From Myrica gale (lineage: Eukaryota; Streptophyta; Magnoliopsida; Fagales; Myricaceae): a stretch of 64,000 bases of DNA. The position numbers and the translations under genes are program-made. Within the stretch, counting starts at the first letter, position 1. Every line of letters starts with the position of its first letter. The stretch is taken from contig OZ005609.1 in NCBI GenBank assembly GCA_963930655.1, forward strand, positions 16,565,001-16,629,000, written 5' to 3'. The notes under the pieces were generated by a model. It was not told the DNA's origin, made no database searches, and worked only from the letters and a program-made list of their open reading frames with translations. Positions 11,990 through 24,933 of the stretch are shown one piece after another.

Positions 11990-14290
11990 TTCATCTACCT
12001 GACATCGGATGCTGAGTTCCGTTGTTTATCTTTGCAACTAGAAGTCGTCTTGCGTAGGTCTTTCTCGAGGATCTGGAAGATCCTCCTGCTGCAAAGCCTC
12101 CGGAAATGGTTCTGATTTCGCCCAGTGCTCTCTGAGTAGAGCCTCGCCTTTCCGGCCTTTCTCTTGGCAGTGGGGCTTCGTTGACTCTACGACCCCCCGT
12201 GGTTCTTCCCTTTGATCTCTTTGGTAGGGCTCCAGGCGCTGGTTTCCAAGAATTCTCGGAGCATTCCGGAATGGTTCCCTTGGTCTGGTTGTGGTGAATT
12301 GGCGGAGACGACCTTTCTGAATGAAGGCTTCGATTTGCTTCTTTAGATGTATGCAATTATCTGTGTCATGATCGTTCCCTCGTCCGTTGGGTCGGGCCTG
12401 TTCCGAATCTCCATGAGGATTTTTCCTGGAGCAGTGTTGAGAGGCGTGAAGCGCAACCCGGTTCGCGATTCTACCCGTGGGGGCGGTCGTTGTTCCCTTT
12501 CAGTCATGGGAGGCCTAGTTGGAGGTCCTTCTTTTCTTCTTTTTGCTGATGTTGCTTCTGGGTCAGCAGTTTGTTGTCGGCGGGCCGTTACCATGTCCTC
12601 AGCATTCATGTACTTCTGCGCCTTTTCCATTAATTCTCCAAAGGTCTCCGGCGGCTTCTTCCCTAGTGAGAACGAGAACCTCCCGTCGGTCAAGCCGACT
12701 ACGATGGCGGTGAGCACCACTTTATCTTCAGGATCCTCTACGTTGAGCTTTTCCTGGTTGAAACGCGCCACGTAGTCTCGTAGGCTTTTGTTTTCTTTCT
12801 GTCGGGTGGAAAGGAGATGAATGGCTACCTTCTTTTGTTTTTGATTGCGATGAAATGGCTAATGAAGGCTTTGCTGAGCTCTTTGAAGCTCGGGATCGAA
12901 TCTGGTTTTAATCTACTGAACCACATGCATGCTGGCCCGGATAATGTTGTTGGGAACGCTTTACATTTGATAGCGTCTTAGATGTCTAACAAATTCGTTT
13001 GTGACCGATAGCCTTCCAGGTGATCGAGCGGGTCAGTGGTTCCCTTGTATTTGTCCATCGTTGGCATGCGGAATTTAGATGGCAACCAGACTGTTAGAAC
13101 ATTCGAAGTGAATGGAGATTCTACCTGATGCATCATGCTTTCCAAGGAGAACGACATAGGTTTGTCCACTTTTTGTCACATCCTCCCTAGCTCGGCCAAC
13201 ACTTCTTCCAACCTGGCATGCACTCCACCAGCATCTTTAGTTTTTCCAAGAGGAGGTGTGAGCCTCTATTGTGTGGTGGAACGTAGACCTCTTCATCATG
13301 CCTTTCCGACATCGAGACCTGTGGTTCGCTAGTTCTCCTGGCGCGTCGTTCTCGGATAGACGTTTCTGCCAGTTGTCTGTGGTTCTGGCTTGGCTCTCTT
13401 CCTGAATTATAGGACCCGTTGATGGCCTCCATCGCCCGTTCAACTTCTTGTTGAGGAGGCTCCGAGTTATCTCCTATTTTCGCCTTTCCTTTACTCTTGG
13501 TGGTCACCATAAACCTTTTATTAAAAGAACGATCAACGTTCCCACAGACGGCGCCAACTGATGAACCAGTTGATTTATGGTCAACACGTGGGAGTAGAGG
13601 TGTTTCGTCTTCGCATATCTTTCCTGCACAAATTACAAGAATAGCCTCGGACACCGAGGTTACTAGCCTCCAATGCCTAAGTAAGCTTTTGTTGGCGGAA
13701 ATGTTATGCCAGTATTCGAGGGATTATCGTATGCGTACCTCTTCTATCGTTCTGCCTTTCTTTTATAGTCTTTTCTCCACGTTCTCTCGTTTCCTTCTTG
13801 GCGGGAGTTTCCCCTTCGTGCGATTGTGCGCTGTCCAACGGTTAGTACACTTAAGAGTGGGAGTCGTTCTTTCCCACTTTAGGTATCGAGGAACCATGGA
13901 GTCAGCGGTTGTAAAGGGGTTGTTTGAATAACCGTTGAAAACACGTTCGACGGTCTATGTTTCTGGACCAGTATGCTTGATGGGCTTGAGTATAGCTTTT
14001 GGGCTTCGAAAAGATGTGATCACCTTTGCCGGCCCAAATTGGTTTGGGCCGGGTATCATTCATCATTGGTATCATCAATCCTATTTTAAGAAAGACCAAG
14101 AAAACATAATTAAGTCATGGTTTGCAAACTCTCGAATGGAGGAAAAGGTTACTGGACGAACTTGATTCTCTCAACTATCAATCTCATAATGTGGCATAAT
14201 AGGCTCAAGAAGTTTCTCTTGTACATCTTCTTAGATTCTGCTAGAAAGATTTAGAATATATAGGTATAAGATGTTTTAGAAGATCCTTTA
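11990..14290 (-). mobile_element. Ty3/gypsy remnant: gag region plus LTR, broken
   Basis: Minus-strand reading gives a gypsy gag (KFRMPTMDKYKGTTDPLDHL, then ARFNQEKLNVEDPEDKVVL and FGELMEKAQKYMNAEDM). Upstream of gag, near 13538-13558, is a primer-binding-site-like TGGCGCCGTCTGTGGGAA (minus strand), and the LTR begins next to it at about 13559 (TGATGAACC on the plus strand). The LTR continues to roughly 14.2-14.3 kb; its outer end could not be fixed because no second LTR is present. Pol and the 3' LTR are missing. Gag is split over frames, so this is a dead, truncated copy. Confidence 0.8.
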
Positions 14291-14297
14291 CAATACG

Positions 14298-14618
14298 ATG
14301 GAGCAATTCGATGGAGATGAAATGGACGAGAATGAGAACAAAGAAAAGAGACCTGCGGAAAGGGTTACAGCAGTTGATGTGGTTGTACATTTGGATGTGA
14401 ACCCTGCAGCTGGGGTTGCAACCGCCAATGATTATGCCCCGAATTTTATTGCTGTTTATCTATCTGTATCTCAGCAAATTCAGAGTAAGCAGTATGTATC
14501 GAGATGCAATAAATGCTTATTGACGAGTCGTCTGATGTTACTGATGACCAAAATTTCAGTTATTTGTTGTTTGGTATGTCAGTCATTATTACGATTTTCA
14601 TTGCTGCTAATTTATTAG
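14298..14618 (+). CDS. Unrecognised open frame, 106 aa
   Basis: An ATG frame starts MEQFDGDEMDENENKEKRPA, is acidic then basic, and continues with VHLDVNPAAGVATANDYAPN and FIAVYLSVSQQIQ. The first 65 residues look protein-like in composition; the last 40 look like chance translation. I do not recognise the family. It follows directly on a gypsy LTR, so it could be a host exon or gene fragment whose donor lies near 14485, or noise. No partner exon was found in the following kilobase. Confidence 0.25.
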   Translation: MEQFDGDEMDENENKEKRPAERVTAVDVVVHLDVNPAAGVATANDYAPNFIAVYLSVSQQIQSKQYVSRCNKCLLTSRLMLLMTKISVICCLVCQSLLRFSLLLIY

Positions 14619-15580
14619 CACAGTGTTCCAAGTTTCCCAATTCCTCTGTTAAAATCTATCTTTTGGTAGGTAAATATATTTCACTGCTGGCAGTCCACTG
14701 CCACTGCCCATACTTGCTTTTTTGCTTCACGTGTTCATTTTCCTTTTGGATTCAATAGTTTATATGCTGGTGCCTAGGATAGTATTGGGGCGAGTTGTAG
14801 AGAGACCTCTTTATTTGTTGATGCTGCATATGCCCCTTGTATGCTAGATAATTGCTCATTCTACAGTTTGTAATCTAATGAGTGTATTCAATGTCATTGC
14901 TCAATTGAATTCTTCTAATAAGGTCATTTATATATATGATTATAGCTCTGCTTCCCATAAATGTATACAAGTGACACTTAATATTTTATGTTCAATTTAG
15001 TTACATGATTGACTTGTTTGAACCGCTCCAATTATTTAGGGTTAATATTAAAAAATTCATCAAATAATTTTTATTATTATAATATTTATTAAAAATCTTC
15101 TCTCTTCACTTTTTCACCAGCTCATATAAAATATCTTTATTTTTTCACAAACCTCAATATTTCACAAACTCCAATACCCAAAATTTTCACACTCAAACAA
15201 CCCCGAAGTCTGAGTCAGTTACAGTTCGACGTTTATTTGGCTTGAGCTTGCAAGCCATGAAAGTAAAGCTGATCGCCCTATTGGAAGGATTATAATGGAT
15301 AATACTCGTAGGAGGTTATGACAATAATGATTGTTGTCCAAATAAGAACATTCACGCCCAGACTGATAAATTAGAAAAGAAAAAAACAGCTCTGACAACA
15401 AGGAAACAAAAACTATAATATGACTAGTAATTACAGATTCTGACATGCTAGCTAAAAATTTCATGTGATGCTTAATGTACAGGTGCAAGAGAAGAAGGTT
15501 CAGCCTCAGGTAATCTTGTTGGAATAGTTGTTATGCATCCTTTCTTATTTCCTTCATAGCTAGTGAGTCTTGTTAGTTAT
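14619..15580. other. Spacer with AT-rich MITE-like block
   Basis: No exon is supported. About 15020-15205 resembles the 4.9-kb MITE block in base composition and in words such as TTCACTTTTTCAC and ACACTCAAACAA, but no target duplication was found. Confidence 0.4.
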
Positions 15581-15588
15581 ATGAGATG

Positions 15589-16628
15589 TAGGGCTGAACA
15601 AAATCGGACCGCAGACCGGACTGGACCGGAAAACCGGACCGAATTTGCGGTCCGATCCGGTTTTAATTTTTTCAATGCGGTCCGGTCCGGACCTGATTGA
15701 AGGACCGCATTTATGCGGTCCGGTCTGGGTCAAAAAATTATAAAATGCGGTCCAGACCGGACCGGACCGCATTTTATAATTTTTTAAAATTTTTTAAAAT
15801 TTTTTAAAATTTTTTAAAATTTTTTAAAATTTTTTAAAATTTTTTAAAATTTTTTAAAAATTTTTAAAAATTTTTAAAAATTTTTAAAATTTTTTAAAAT
15901 TTATCTCTGCATTGCTCAGAGTGCACTGCGCAGTGCACTCTGCGCAATGCGTGCACTGCACAGTGCACTGCGCAGTCAAATCAAGATATTTTAATTTTTT
16001 AAAAAAAAAAAAATTAAATACGCACTGTACAAAAATTTAAAATTGTAAAGATCACAATAAATAGCTGCAGTGAGAGAGCTAATTGTTCAATCTACATGGA
16101 AGATTTTAAAATTTAAAATATAATTCGTATATTATAGCTTTAGATCGAACAAAATTTTGATTCACCCTCTAAATCAATCTTGGCTTTCTCTTCTTCCAGG
16201 AATTCAAACTTGGTATGCAAACTTTACAAAGCAAAGCCATATTCTTGCACAGTTACACAGTAGGCTGCAGTGCCTACTGCATGCCGTTTGAAATTTAAAA
16301 AAATATATATTTTTTTAAAAAAATCACTGCAGAGTAGGCTGCAGTGCCTACTGCGCAGAGCAGTAGGCACTGCGCATTCCGTTCGAAATTTTTAAAAAAA
16401 TCACTGCACGGTAAAACTGCACGTTCGAATTTTTTTTTTTTTTTTAAAAAATTAAATCCGGTCTGGACCACTTTAAAAAGTGGTCCAGACCGGACCACAT
16501 TTTATAAAACCGGACCGGACCACTTATAAGTGGTTCGGTCCGGTCTTTAAATATAAGACAACCGGAAATGAGGTCCGGACCTGATTGCGGTCCGAAAACC
16601 GGACCGCATTTCCGGTTGTTCAGCCCTA
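15589..16628. mobile_element. Non-autonomous hAT element, 1040 bp, exact 8-bp TSD
   Basis: The element begins TAGGGCTGAACAA and ends TTGTTCAGCCCTA, perfect 13-bp inverted termini. It is flanked by ATGAGATG at 15581-15588 and 16629-16636. Both subterminal regions are packed with CGGTCCGG/CCGGACCG words in both orientations, probable transposase-binding arrays. The interior has a 10-bp tandem array, GC-rich palindromes built from TGCACTGCGCAGTGCAC, and a second pair of TAGGCTGCAGTGCCTACTGC blocks. No transposase frame is present, so movement would need a helper in trans. Perfect ends and TSD suggest a fairly recent insertion. Confidence 0.9.
15775..15905 (+). repeat. Tandem array of TTTTTTAAAA decamer
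   Basis: About a dozen copies of a 10-bp unit, TTTTTTAAAA, run head to tail inside the hAT element, with a few A/T variants near the middle. The unit is nearly self-complementary, and its period is close to one DNA helical turn. Confidence 0.85.
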
Positions 16629-16636
16629 ATGAGATG

Positions 16637-17207
16637 TAATGTATCTGGGTTAGGCACAAATACAAGAGTTGTCAGAAACGGAGTTCCAACGGCGCAGGGC
16701 AGGAGGGGAAATCCTGCTTCGATTCGAGTCCCTTTCCTTTTTCTTATTCTGGGAACAGTTGGACTCGGGGGATTAAATGCTGCAAGGTGATTAACAATCT
16801 CAACTATGAGGATATAGATTTTATATTATTTCAGGGGGCTCAAATGTTGTTATATTTTCTTTGTTTCTCAGGGCTTATAAAAAACAAAAGGAGGAATACC
16901 CTTCTCACAATCCTTTTCTCCCGTGATCCCTACACCCGATAGTGTTCTGTAAGAGAATCAATGTTCTGAATTAACTGTATATTATACAATGTGTCAGTGC
17001 AATATGAAAAAGAGCAATTTGTTGCAGGTACTCCCCACCGTTGTGTATCGGTAGTGGGTTTGTGAGTATATTTCAGATCTTTTGCTTTTTTGCTTTTTTT
17101 TGGGCAAGTTTCTTCATTTGCTTGTCTAACATCTTATTGCTTTCGAACTGGATTGGCGGTCAGAGACAAAATCCAGATTTATGGACGTTGTGACAGTAGT
17201 TTCAGTT
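16637..17207. other. Spacer, nothing recognised
   Basis: No exon, RNA gene or repeat structure that I can defend between the hAT element and the following Mutator-type MITE. Confidence 0.4.
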
Positions 17208-17216
17208 TAGATTTTA

Positions 17217-17894
17217 GGGAAATTAGCAATTTAGTCTGGTTTTAGTACCATTGATAAAATAATTATTAAGTTTACTTTTTTTTTAGGTTACCGAGTCTAT
17301 GTGTTTGTGACTATTTACTTTTTCCGTCACTCTTCTGTTTGCCCTATATACGCCAGCTCAGTCGTTTGGCCTATTCTCCTCTGCTCTCAGAACCGCTACT
17401 CGGTCTGGATTTTCAAAACTCATCTTGAGCGCACTGTTTTTTTCCCAAATTTCTAATCAAAATCTTCTCCTCCTCATCGACAAACCCAGGGTAGCCATTG
17501 TTTGATTTGCCGAGGGTTCGGCTGATTAGTTTGATTCAATCACATATGGGTCTGACTACAGTGACTTTGGATTTTGATTCTTAACACTCATTGATCGACT
17601 GAATACTTACCTAATTTGTTCTAGCTTTTGAATCTTCTTCTGAAGTGTAGGAAAACAAAAATTGGAAAAGAGTCTCATTATACTTACCTTATTTTTTTAT
17701 TTTTTTTATAAGAACCTAATTTTTAGATTACCAAATCCATATACTTACCTAATCTTGTTCTTTGTTTTGAATCTTGTTTTGTGTTTATGTTTGTCACAAA
17801 GCATATGATTCGGTGACCTAAAAATAAAAAAGGAAAACTTAATGATTATTTTGTCAATGGTACTAAAATCTAGTGACTAAATTGTCAATTTCCC
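17217..17894. mobile_element. Mutator-type MITE with about 75-bp inverted ends
   Basis: The left end GGGAAATTAGCAATTTAGTC and the inverse of the right end GGGAAATTGACAATTTAGTC match, and the match runs on through TTTTAGTACCATTGA to AGGT(T/C)ACC about 75 bp inside. The flanking 9-mers TAGATTTTA (17208-17216) and TATATTTTA (17895-17903) agree at 8 of 9, fitting a Mutator 9-bp duplication. The 678-bp body has no transposase frame. Confidence 0.8.
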
Positions 17895-19198
17895 TATATT
17901 TTATTCCATATGCTGGTGGTGTAACTAAGATGCCGATATAACATATCTAAAATTAGAACATTAGTAGGTAGGAACATGTCCACAGTACATGCAGAAGAAT
18001 ATCTCACCTAAAAGTAACCTAAATTTTTTTTTTTCCGCTCTCTGCGAGCCTCTGAGCCTTAGGCTCTCTCCTTTCCGTTTCCTGGCCTACGCCCTCCTGA
18101 TGTCTTCCAATCCCTCTTTTTGGTGATTGGATTCTCTCTCTCGCAAGATTTTCCTTTTGTTTGTCCTGGCGTGTGGCATGTGGTGACTAGTGAGTTTGAT
18201 AACAGTATGGAGGAAATCATTGAAAAGACTAAAAAGTTGTCCTGGGCGGACTTGTCTGGTCCTCTGAAGCCGAACAAGAGTAGGGCGGATAATATACGCC
18301 GAGCGTTGCTGGTTGGTAAGTTGGTGTCGAAAAAATCTATCTTTTCCATATCATTCAGCCTATTATTCGAATGGGATGGCGATTTGTTCCAGATCTCAAG
18401 ATGGAAGCTGCGGGTGAAAATCGATTCTTATTTACGTTCCCAACGCTGGAAGAGAAGGAGCGTGTTCTCAAATAGGGTCCATGGAATTTTAAAGGATCCT
18501 ACATGATTCTCCAAGAATGGACGGCGGAGAAAACCATTGATGAGATTGATCTATCATCAGTGGTATACTGGGTTCAGATACATGGGCTGCCATTGGAAGT
18601 TTCTGATGAAGAAATGCTCGATTAATCGGATGTATGTTGGGGGAGCTTCTGGATATGGATGATATTGATGCTCACATCTCATTCCTTCGAATTAGGATTC
18701 GTTTTCTTGCTGATACACCATTGCAACCGGGTTTCTTTTATTCTCGTGATGATGGGGATCAAAAATGGATTGGTTTTAAGTATGAGCGTCTATCTTCTTT
18801 TTGTGTTCATTGTCGTATTATTGACCATACTGTTGGAGCCTGTTTTCAACATCCACCCCATCTCCAGAAACATGCGTTATCTGAAAAGCTGCGTGGCTAT
18901 TCTCCAGCTGGGAAGTCTGTGGAGATGGGGACTGAGGCTGGAATACATGGTGACATTATGCAGCACCGTGGAATTTCTCAGGGGCCAGGACAAGGTCGCC
19001 TTTTGGGTGCTGGGCGTTGGGCGGATAAGAATGGGGTGGTGGCTGCTGGTGAAGGGAGTCAGGTCGCTGAGGAAGGGCGGTCGAGTGCGATGCAGCGTAA
19101 CTCTTCTCCACTGGAGAGTGGGACGATACTTTTGGAACCGGGGATTCAAATTCGAAATCAGGTTACGTTAGGAGATAAGGAGGATATGCCGCGCAATA

Positions 19199-19987
19199 TG
19201 ATGTGAACCCCGTTATCCCGTAACGAGACCTAACAACTATAGGGAACCCAAGATCGTTTCTAGAATGGATTCGAAGGAAACCTCGACCCATTGCTTAGGA
19301 AAGCAAGAACCTCGGTATGGTGAAGACGCCACAAACGGGGATGAAAATCCGTTTGATAAGTCGAGTTGAACGCCATGGGAAAATCCCGATAAGTTCGAGA
19401 AGTTCTTCAAAGAATCAAAGAGAATTAAACCTCACAAAATATATTGATCAAAGTTGTTCGAATTACAATGCAAGAGGCTCCTATTTATAAGCTAGAAATA
19501 ACATGGAAACAAATTCTATCACTAGGAAACAAGGGCTGGTCGAGTAAAGCAAATTTGAGCAAGGAAAGAAATCCTTGCTTACCTAAAACAAAGAGAGCAA
19601 TTAAAGAAATAATCTCTTGCTTGCCTAACTAAAATTTGGAAGCCTAAAAATAGAGTTATACTTAAGGAAATAGCTGCTGGACGCCCAAAATAAAAGGAGG
19701 GAATATAAAAGGAAAGATTTGGGCGCCTATCATAGAGACCCTTCTAGAAACTCCCCAAAAATGTTTCTTTCCAACTTGATGCTCAGCCTTCTAGAACGTG
19801 AATAAAATTAACACTCCTTTGTGGGCCACGTGAGTCTTGTTCAACGGGCCTCCATGAATTTGCTTGAGCCCATGCCGCTTGAATCAGCCCACTGAGTAGC
19901 TCCTTAAACTTCTTGGCTCGTGCCCTCGTAACCGGCCCAATGGGAACTGGAATTGGATCCTCCAACGATATACCGTGATTTCGATCA
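19199..19987 (-). repeat. Gypsy LTR, left copy (3' LTR)
   Basis: This 789-bp direct repeat matches 24934-25721 and carries TGATG/..TCA ends. Because the element lies on the minus strand, this is its 3' LTR. Confidence 0.95.
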
Positions 19988-22900
19988 TTCCCCTCTCCTC
20001 TTGAAAACGATTTGCCCTCAAATCTTCACCTACATCAAACGGACTCAAATCAGCAACATTGAAAGTGGCACTGACGTTATACTCACCAGGTAAGTCTAGC
20101 TTGTAGGCGTTGTCGTTGATGCGCTCTAAGACTTGAAAAGGTCCATCTCTTCTTGGAAGCAATTTTGAACTTCGTTTGGCTGGGAATCTTTCCTTTCTCA
20201 TATGTAGCCAAACCCAATCGCCAGGTTCAAAAAGCATCTTGTGACGTCCCTTGTTGGCATGTTTTACATATTGCTCCGTTCGTCGCTCAATGTTAAGTCT
20301 TGCCTTCTCATGGATCTGCTTGACAAAATCAGCTTTCTTTTTGCCGTCTAAATTAACATGTTCAGTCACAGGCAAAGGAGACAAATCCAATGGGGTTAAA
20401 GGATTAAAACCGTACACAATTTCAAATGGTGAAAATTGAGAAGCAAAATGAACGGCTCTATTATAAGCAAACTCAACATGTGGTAAACACTCTTCCCAAG
20501 TTTTGATATTCTTTCTAATGATCACCCTCAACAAGGTAGACAAAGTCCTATTGACAACTTCAGTTTGACCATCAGTTTGTGGGTGACACATAGTGGAAAA
20601 TAATAACTTAGTACCTAGCTTGCACCACAAAGTCTTCTAAAAATAGCTAAAAAATTTAGCATCTCTATCCGAAACAATCGTCCTAGGCATGCCATGTAAT
20701 CTTACAATCTCCCTAAAGAACAAATCAGCAACATGTGAGGCATCATCCGTTTTGTGACATGGAATAAAATGTGTCATCTTAGAAAATCTATCCACGACCA
20801 CAAAAATTGAATCTCTTCCTCGTTTAGTTCTAGGCAATCCTAAAACAAAATCCATTGAAATATCAATCCAAGGCTCACTAGGGATAGGTAAAGGAGTATA
20901 CAATCCGTAGGGCTTCACTTTGGACTTAGCTTGCCTACACGTGACACATCTTCCACAAATTCTTTCAACATCCCGTTTCATGTGAGGCCAATAGAAATGT
21001 TCCTGTAAGACAGCTAAGGTTTTGGCAACTCCAAAATGTCCCATTAATCCTCCACCATGAGATTCTTGCACTAATAACTCTCTCAATGAACTGTTAGGCA
21101 CACATAATTTATTCTCCCGAAATAAGAACCCATCAAGCCTAAAGAACTTACCACATGCAATTTTTTCACAAGCACGATATTCATCACCAAAGTCATGGTC
21201 ATCAGGATATAAACTCTTAATATGCTCAAAACCTAATAACTTGGCATCTAGTGTGGAAAGTAGAGTATACCTGCGAGAAAGGGCATCGGCTACCACATTC
21301 TCCTTACCTTGCTTATACCGAATGACATATGGAAACATCTCAATGAACTCCACCCAACGCGCATGCCTTTTGTTTAGCTTGTGTTAGCCCTTCAAATGTT
21401 TCAAGTATTCATGATCAGTATGAATCACAAACTCCTTAGGCCATAGATAGTGCTGCCACGTCTCTAAAGCTCGAACCAACGCGTACAACTCCTTGTCAAT
21501 ATGTTGGGTAGTTTTAAGGCTGCCCCGCTGAGTTTCTCGCTGAAGTAGGCTATTGGTCGTCCTTCTTGCATAAGAACGACGCCTATACCAATACCTGAAG
21601 CATCACATTCAATTTCAAATGTTTTAGAAAAGTTAGGTAAAGACAACAAAGGTGCGTTAGTCAACTTCTCCTTGAGTAATTGAAACGCCTTCTCTTGCTC
21701 GTCTCCCCATCGAAATCCAACGTTCTTCTTGATCACTTCGGTAAGTGGTGCGGCTATGCTACTAAAGTCCTTCACGAACCGCCAGTAAAAACTAGCAAGT
21801 CCGTGAAAACTACGAACATTACCTACACTCGTGGGACTCGGCCAATCTTGGATTGCACAGATTTTCTCTTCATCAACCTGCATACCTTGTGAACTAACAA
21901 CAAAGCCCAAAAATACAAGCTTATCGGTGTAAAACGTGCACTTTTTCAAATTAGCAAACAACTTTTCTTTCCTTAGCACATCTAACACAGATTTCAGATG
22001 CACTACATGATCGTCCATGTTTTTGCTATAAATGAGGATATCATCAAAATAGACAACAACAAATCTACCTATAAAAGCACGCAAAACATGGTTCATAAGT
22101 CTCATAAAGGTGCTCGGAGCATTAGTCAAACTAAAAGGCATAACTAACCATTCATACAAACCACATTTTGTTTTAAAAGCAGTTTTCCATTCATCTCCTT
22201 CTTTGATCCTAATTTGATGATAACCACTCTTTAAATCAATTTTGGAAAATATGCAAGAATCATGCAGTTCATCTAACATATCATCTAAGCGTGGAATAGG
22301 ATGACGATACTTTACCGTTAAATTGTTGATAGCTCGGCAATCAACACACATTCTCCACGTCTCATCCTTCTTAGGTACAAGTAGAACCGGAACAGCACAT
22401 GGGCTCATGTTTTCCCTCACGTGCCCTTTATCCAAAAACTCACTGACTTGCCGTTGAAGCTCTTTCGTCTCCTCGGGATTGCTCCTATAAGCTGGTCGGT
22501 TTGGAATGGCAGCACCGGGGACAAAATCAATTTGATGTTCGATCCCTCGAATCGGAGGTAATCCATTTGGTGTTTCCTCGGGGAAGACATCATCATATTC
22601 CTGCAAAAGAGAAACAATAGAACTAGGCAAGGCATGGTCAAAAGCGTTAGTGTTTAAAAATGCCTCTTTGTACAAAAGTACAATCATCGGCTGATTTGAA
22701 AGCATCGCTCGCTTGACCTCACTCACTTTTGCATAGAAATTCTTTTTTCTCTCTGATTTTCTCTCAATGGCCGAACCTTCTCTCTCTTTTTTATCGGCCG
22801 CTCTCGAATTTTCACTCACTCTCTGATTTTCACTATCTTTCTTTTGTTCACTCTCTTTCTTTTGATCACTCTCTTGCTGCAACCTCACTTGATCTTCATA

Positions 22901-24933
22901 TACTTGTTGCGGTGTCAAGGGTACAAGAGTGATTGGCTTCTGATTAAGTACAAAAGAGTACTTATTTGTAAAGCCATCATGCTTCACATGTCGGTCGAAC
23001 TGCCATGGTCGCCCTAGCAATAAGTGTCCCGCTTGCATTGGTACTACATCACATAAGACTTCATCTTTATACTTACCAATTCGAAAGGCTATTAACACTT
23101 GCTTGTTCACCCTTATTTCTCCACTATCATTCAGCCATTGCAACTTGTAGGGCTTAGGATGTTTCAACACGGGCAATCCCAACTTTTCAACCATGACTGT
23201 GCTTGCCACATTAGTACAACTACCACCATCAATAATCACACTACATACCTTATCTTTGATGTAGCATCTAGTGTGAAAGATGTTCTCCCGCTGTACTTCC
23301 TCATCACCTTTTACTTGCAAGCTCAAGGCTCTCCTCGCCACCAAGGTCAACGCATCAAGGGCCATGTATTCATCCTCGGAAACATCCTCCAAGGGTGGCA
23401 TGTCGTCGGTGTCAGATTCTTCACTATCGGTCACGATCTCTCCATTGGCCTTCAACACCATGACTTGCTTGTTTGGACATTGGCTTGCTATGTGTCCCCT
23501 GCCTTGACATCGAAAACACTTGATATCACGATTTCTAGAAGTAGAAGCTTCAGTTTTACCTTGAGAAGTGTGGCTGGTGGTAGGGGGTTTGGGTTCAGGT
23601 TTGGACACTTGTGACTTGTCCATGGGCTTGGTGTAGGTTGGCTTGGAAAAAGTAGAATTCGAATTATGGCTTACACGTCCTCCACTCCCTCTCTTGAGCT
23701 GCTGCTCCACTTTGATAGCCATATGCACCATGTCTTCTATCTCCACATAATGTTGCATCTCCACCCTATCATGGATCTCCCGATTCAGGCCATGTAGGAA
23801 ACGAGCCATGGTAGCCTCTCGATCATCCTCAACATTTGCACGAATCATGGCCATCTCCATCTCCTTGTAATAGTCTTCTACACTTCAGCTTCCTTGCTTA
23901 AGGCTTTGTAACTTTTTGTACAGCTCCCGGTAGTAGTAGCTTGGGACGAATCGTTTTCTCATGACCGCCTTCATAGTCTCTCATGTCTCTATTGGACGTT
24001 CTCCGTTCCGCCTCCTATTTATCACAAGTTGATCCCACCAAGTTATAGCATACTCAGAAAACTCAATGACTGCTAACTTTACCTTCTTGGTTTCGGAGTA
24101 ATTATGGCAATCGAACACGAACTCCATCTTCTTCTCTCACTCAAGATAGGCTTCCGGATCAGATCTCCCTTGAAAAGACAGAATCTTCATCTTAATACCA
24201 CTGACGTCGTTATCTTCTCGGTTCCTAACGTCTCTTCGCCCCCCATATCTCCTATAGCCAACATGAAAATCACGATCTGCTTCCTCTTCAAAGTCAGATC
24301 TGTAAGGCTTTTCTTCGTAGTCTCTTTCCTTCCTCCGTGGTGCTCTCTCCCGTCTACGGAAATTGGGGCCGTTTTGGGGTTGCTTCGTCTCCAACTAAGC
24401 TACCCGTTCGCGTATTTGCTCTTCTATCGTCTCCTGGAAGGATTCCCATTTCTCATTCAGCGTTCTGTCCAGCTGACTCGCTAAGGCCTCCATAAGCAAC
24501 TTATGATTAGGAAATCTCGTATCATCGTCAGCCACGCTCTTTCCACTATCACGAGACATGATTACTGCAAAAATATAGTGTTAGAAATAAAACAAGAAAA
24601 AGACCTCACAAATCTCTCCCTTACGTGTATCACTCAAGGATAGATCACTCGTCACTTGTGTTTCACTCAAAATCATAGGGCTTTGGGGTGGGGTGATTTA
24701 CAGAATAACAGGAACCTCAATAAATGAGAATTTCGAATTTTTTTTTTCGAAAATTCGGCTCAGGAAAGATAGATGGTGTGAACCGAATTGGAGAAGACAG
24801 AAAAACAAAACAAAGAAACGAAATTTAAAAGGATAGGCAAAGGATATGTGAATGACTAACGAAGAAACAAAGGAACGAAAGAAAAAAAAAGGGATAGGCA
24901 AACCCGAACTAGAACCAAAGCTCTGATACCAAA

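Noticed and set aside
12347-12775. 142-aa plus-strand frame
   Set aside because: It is the exact antisense of the gypsy gag frame.
23099-23614. 171-aa plus-strand frame
   Set aside because: Shadow of the gypsy protease/gag region on the other strand.
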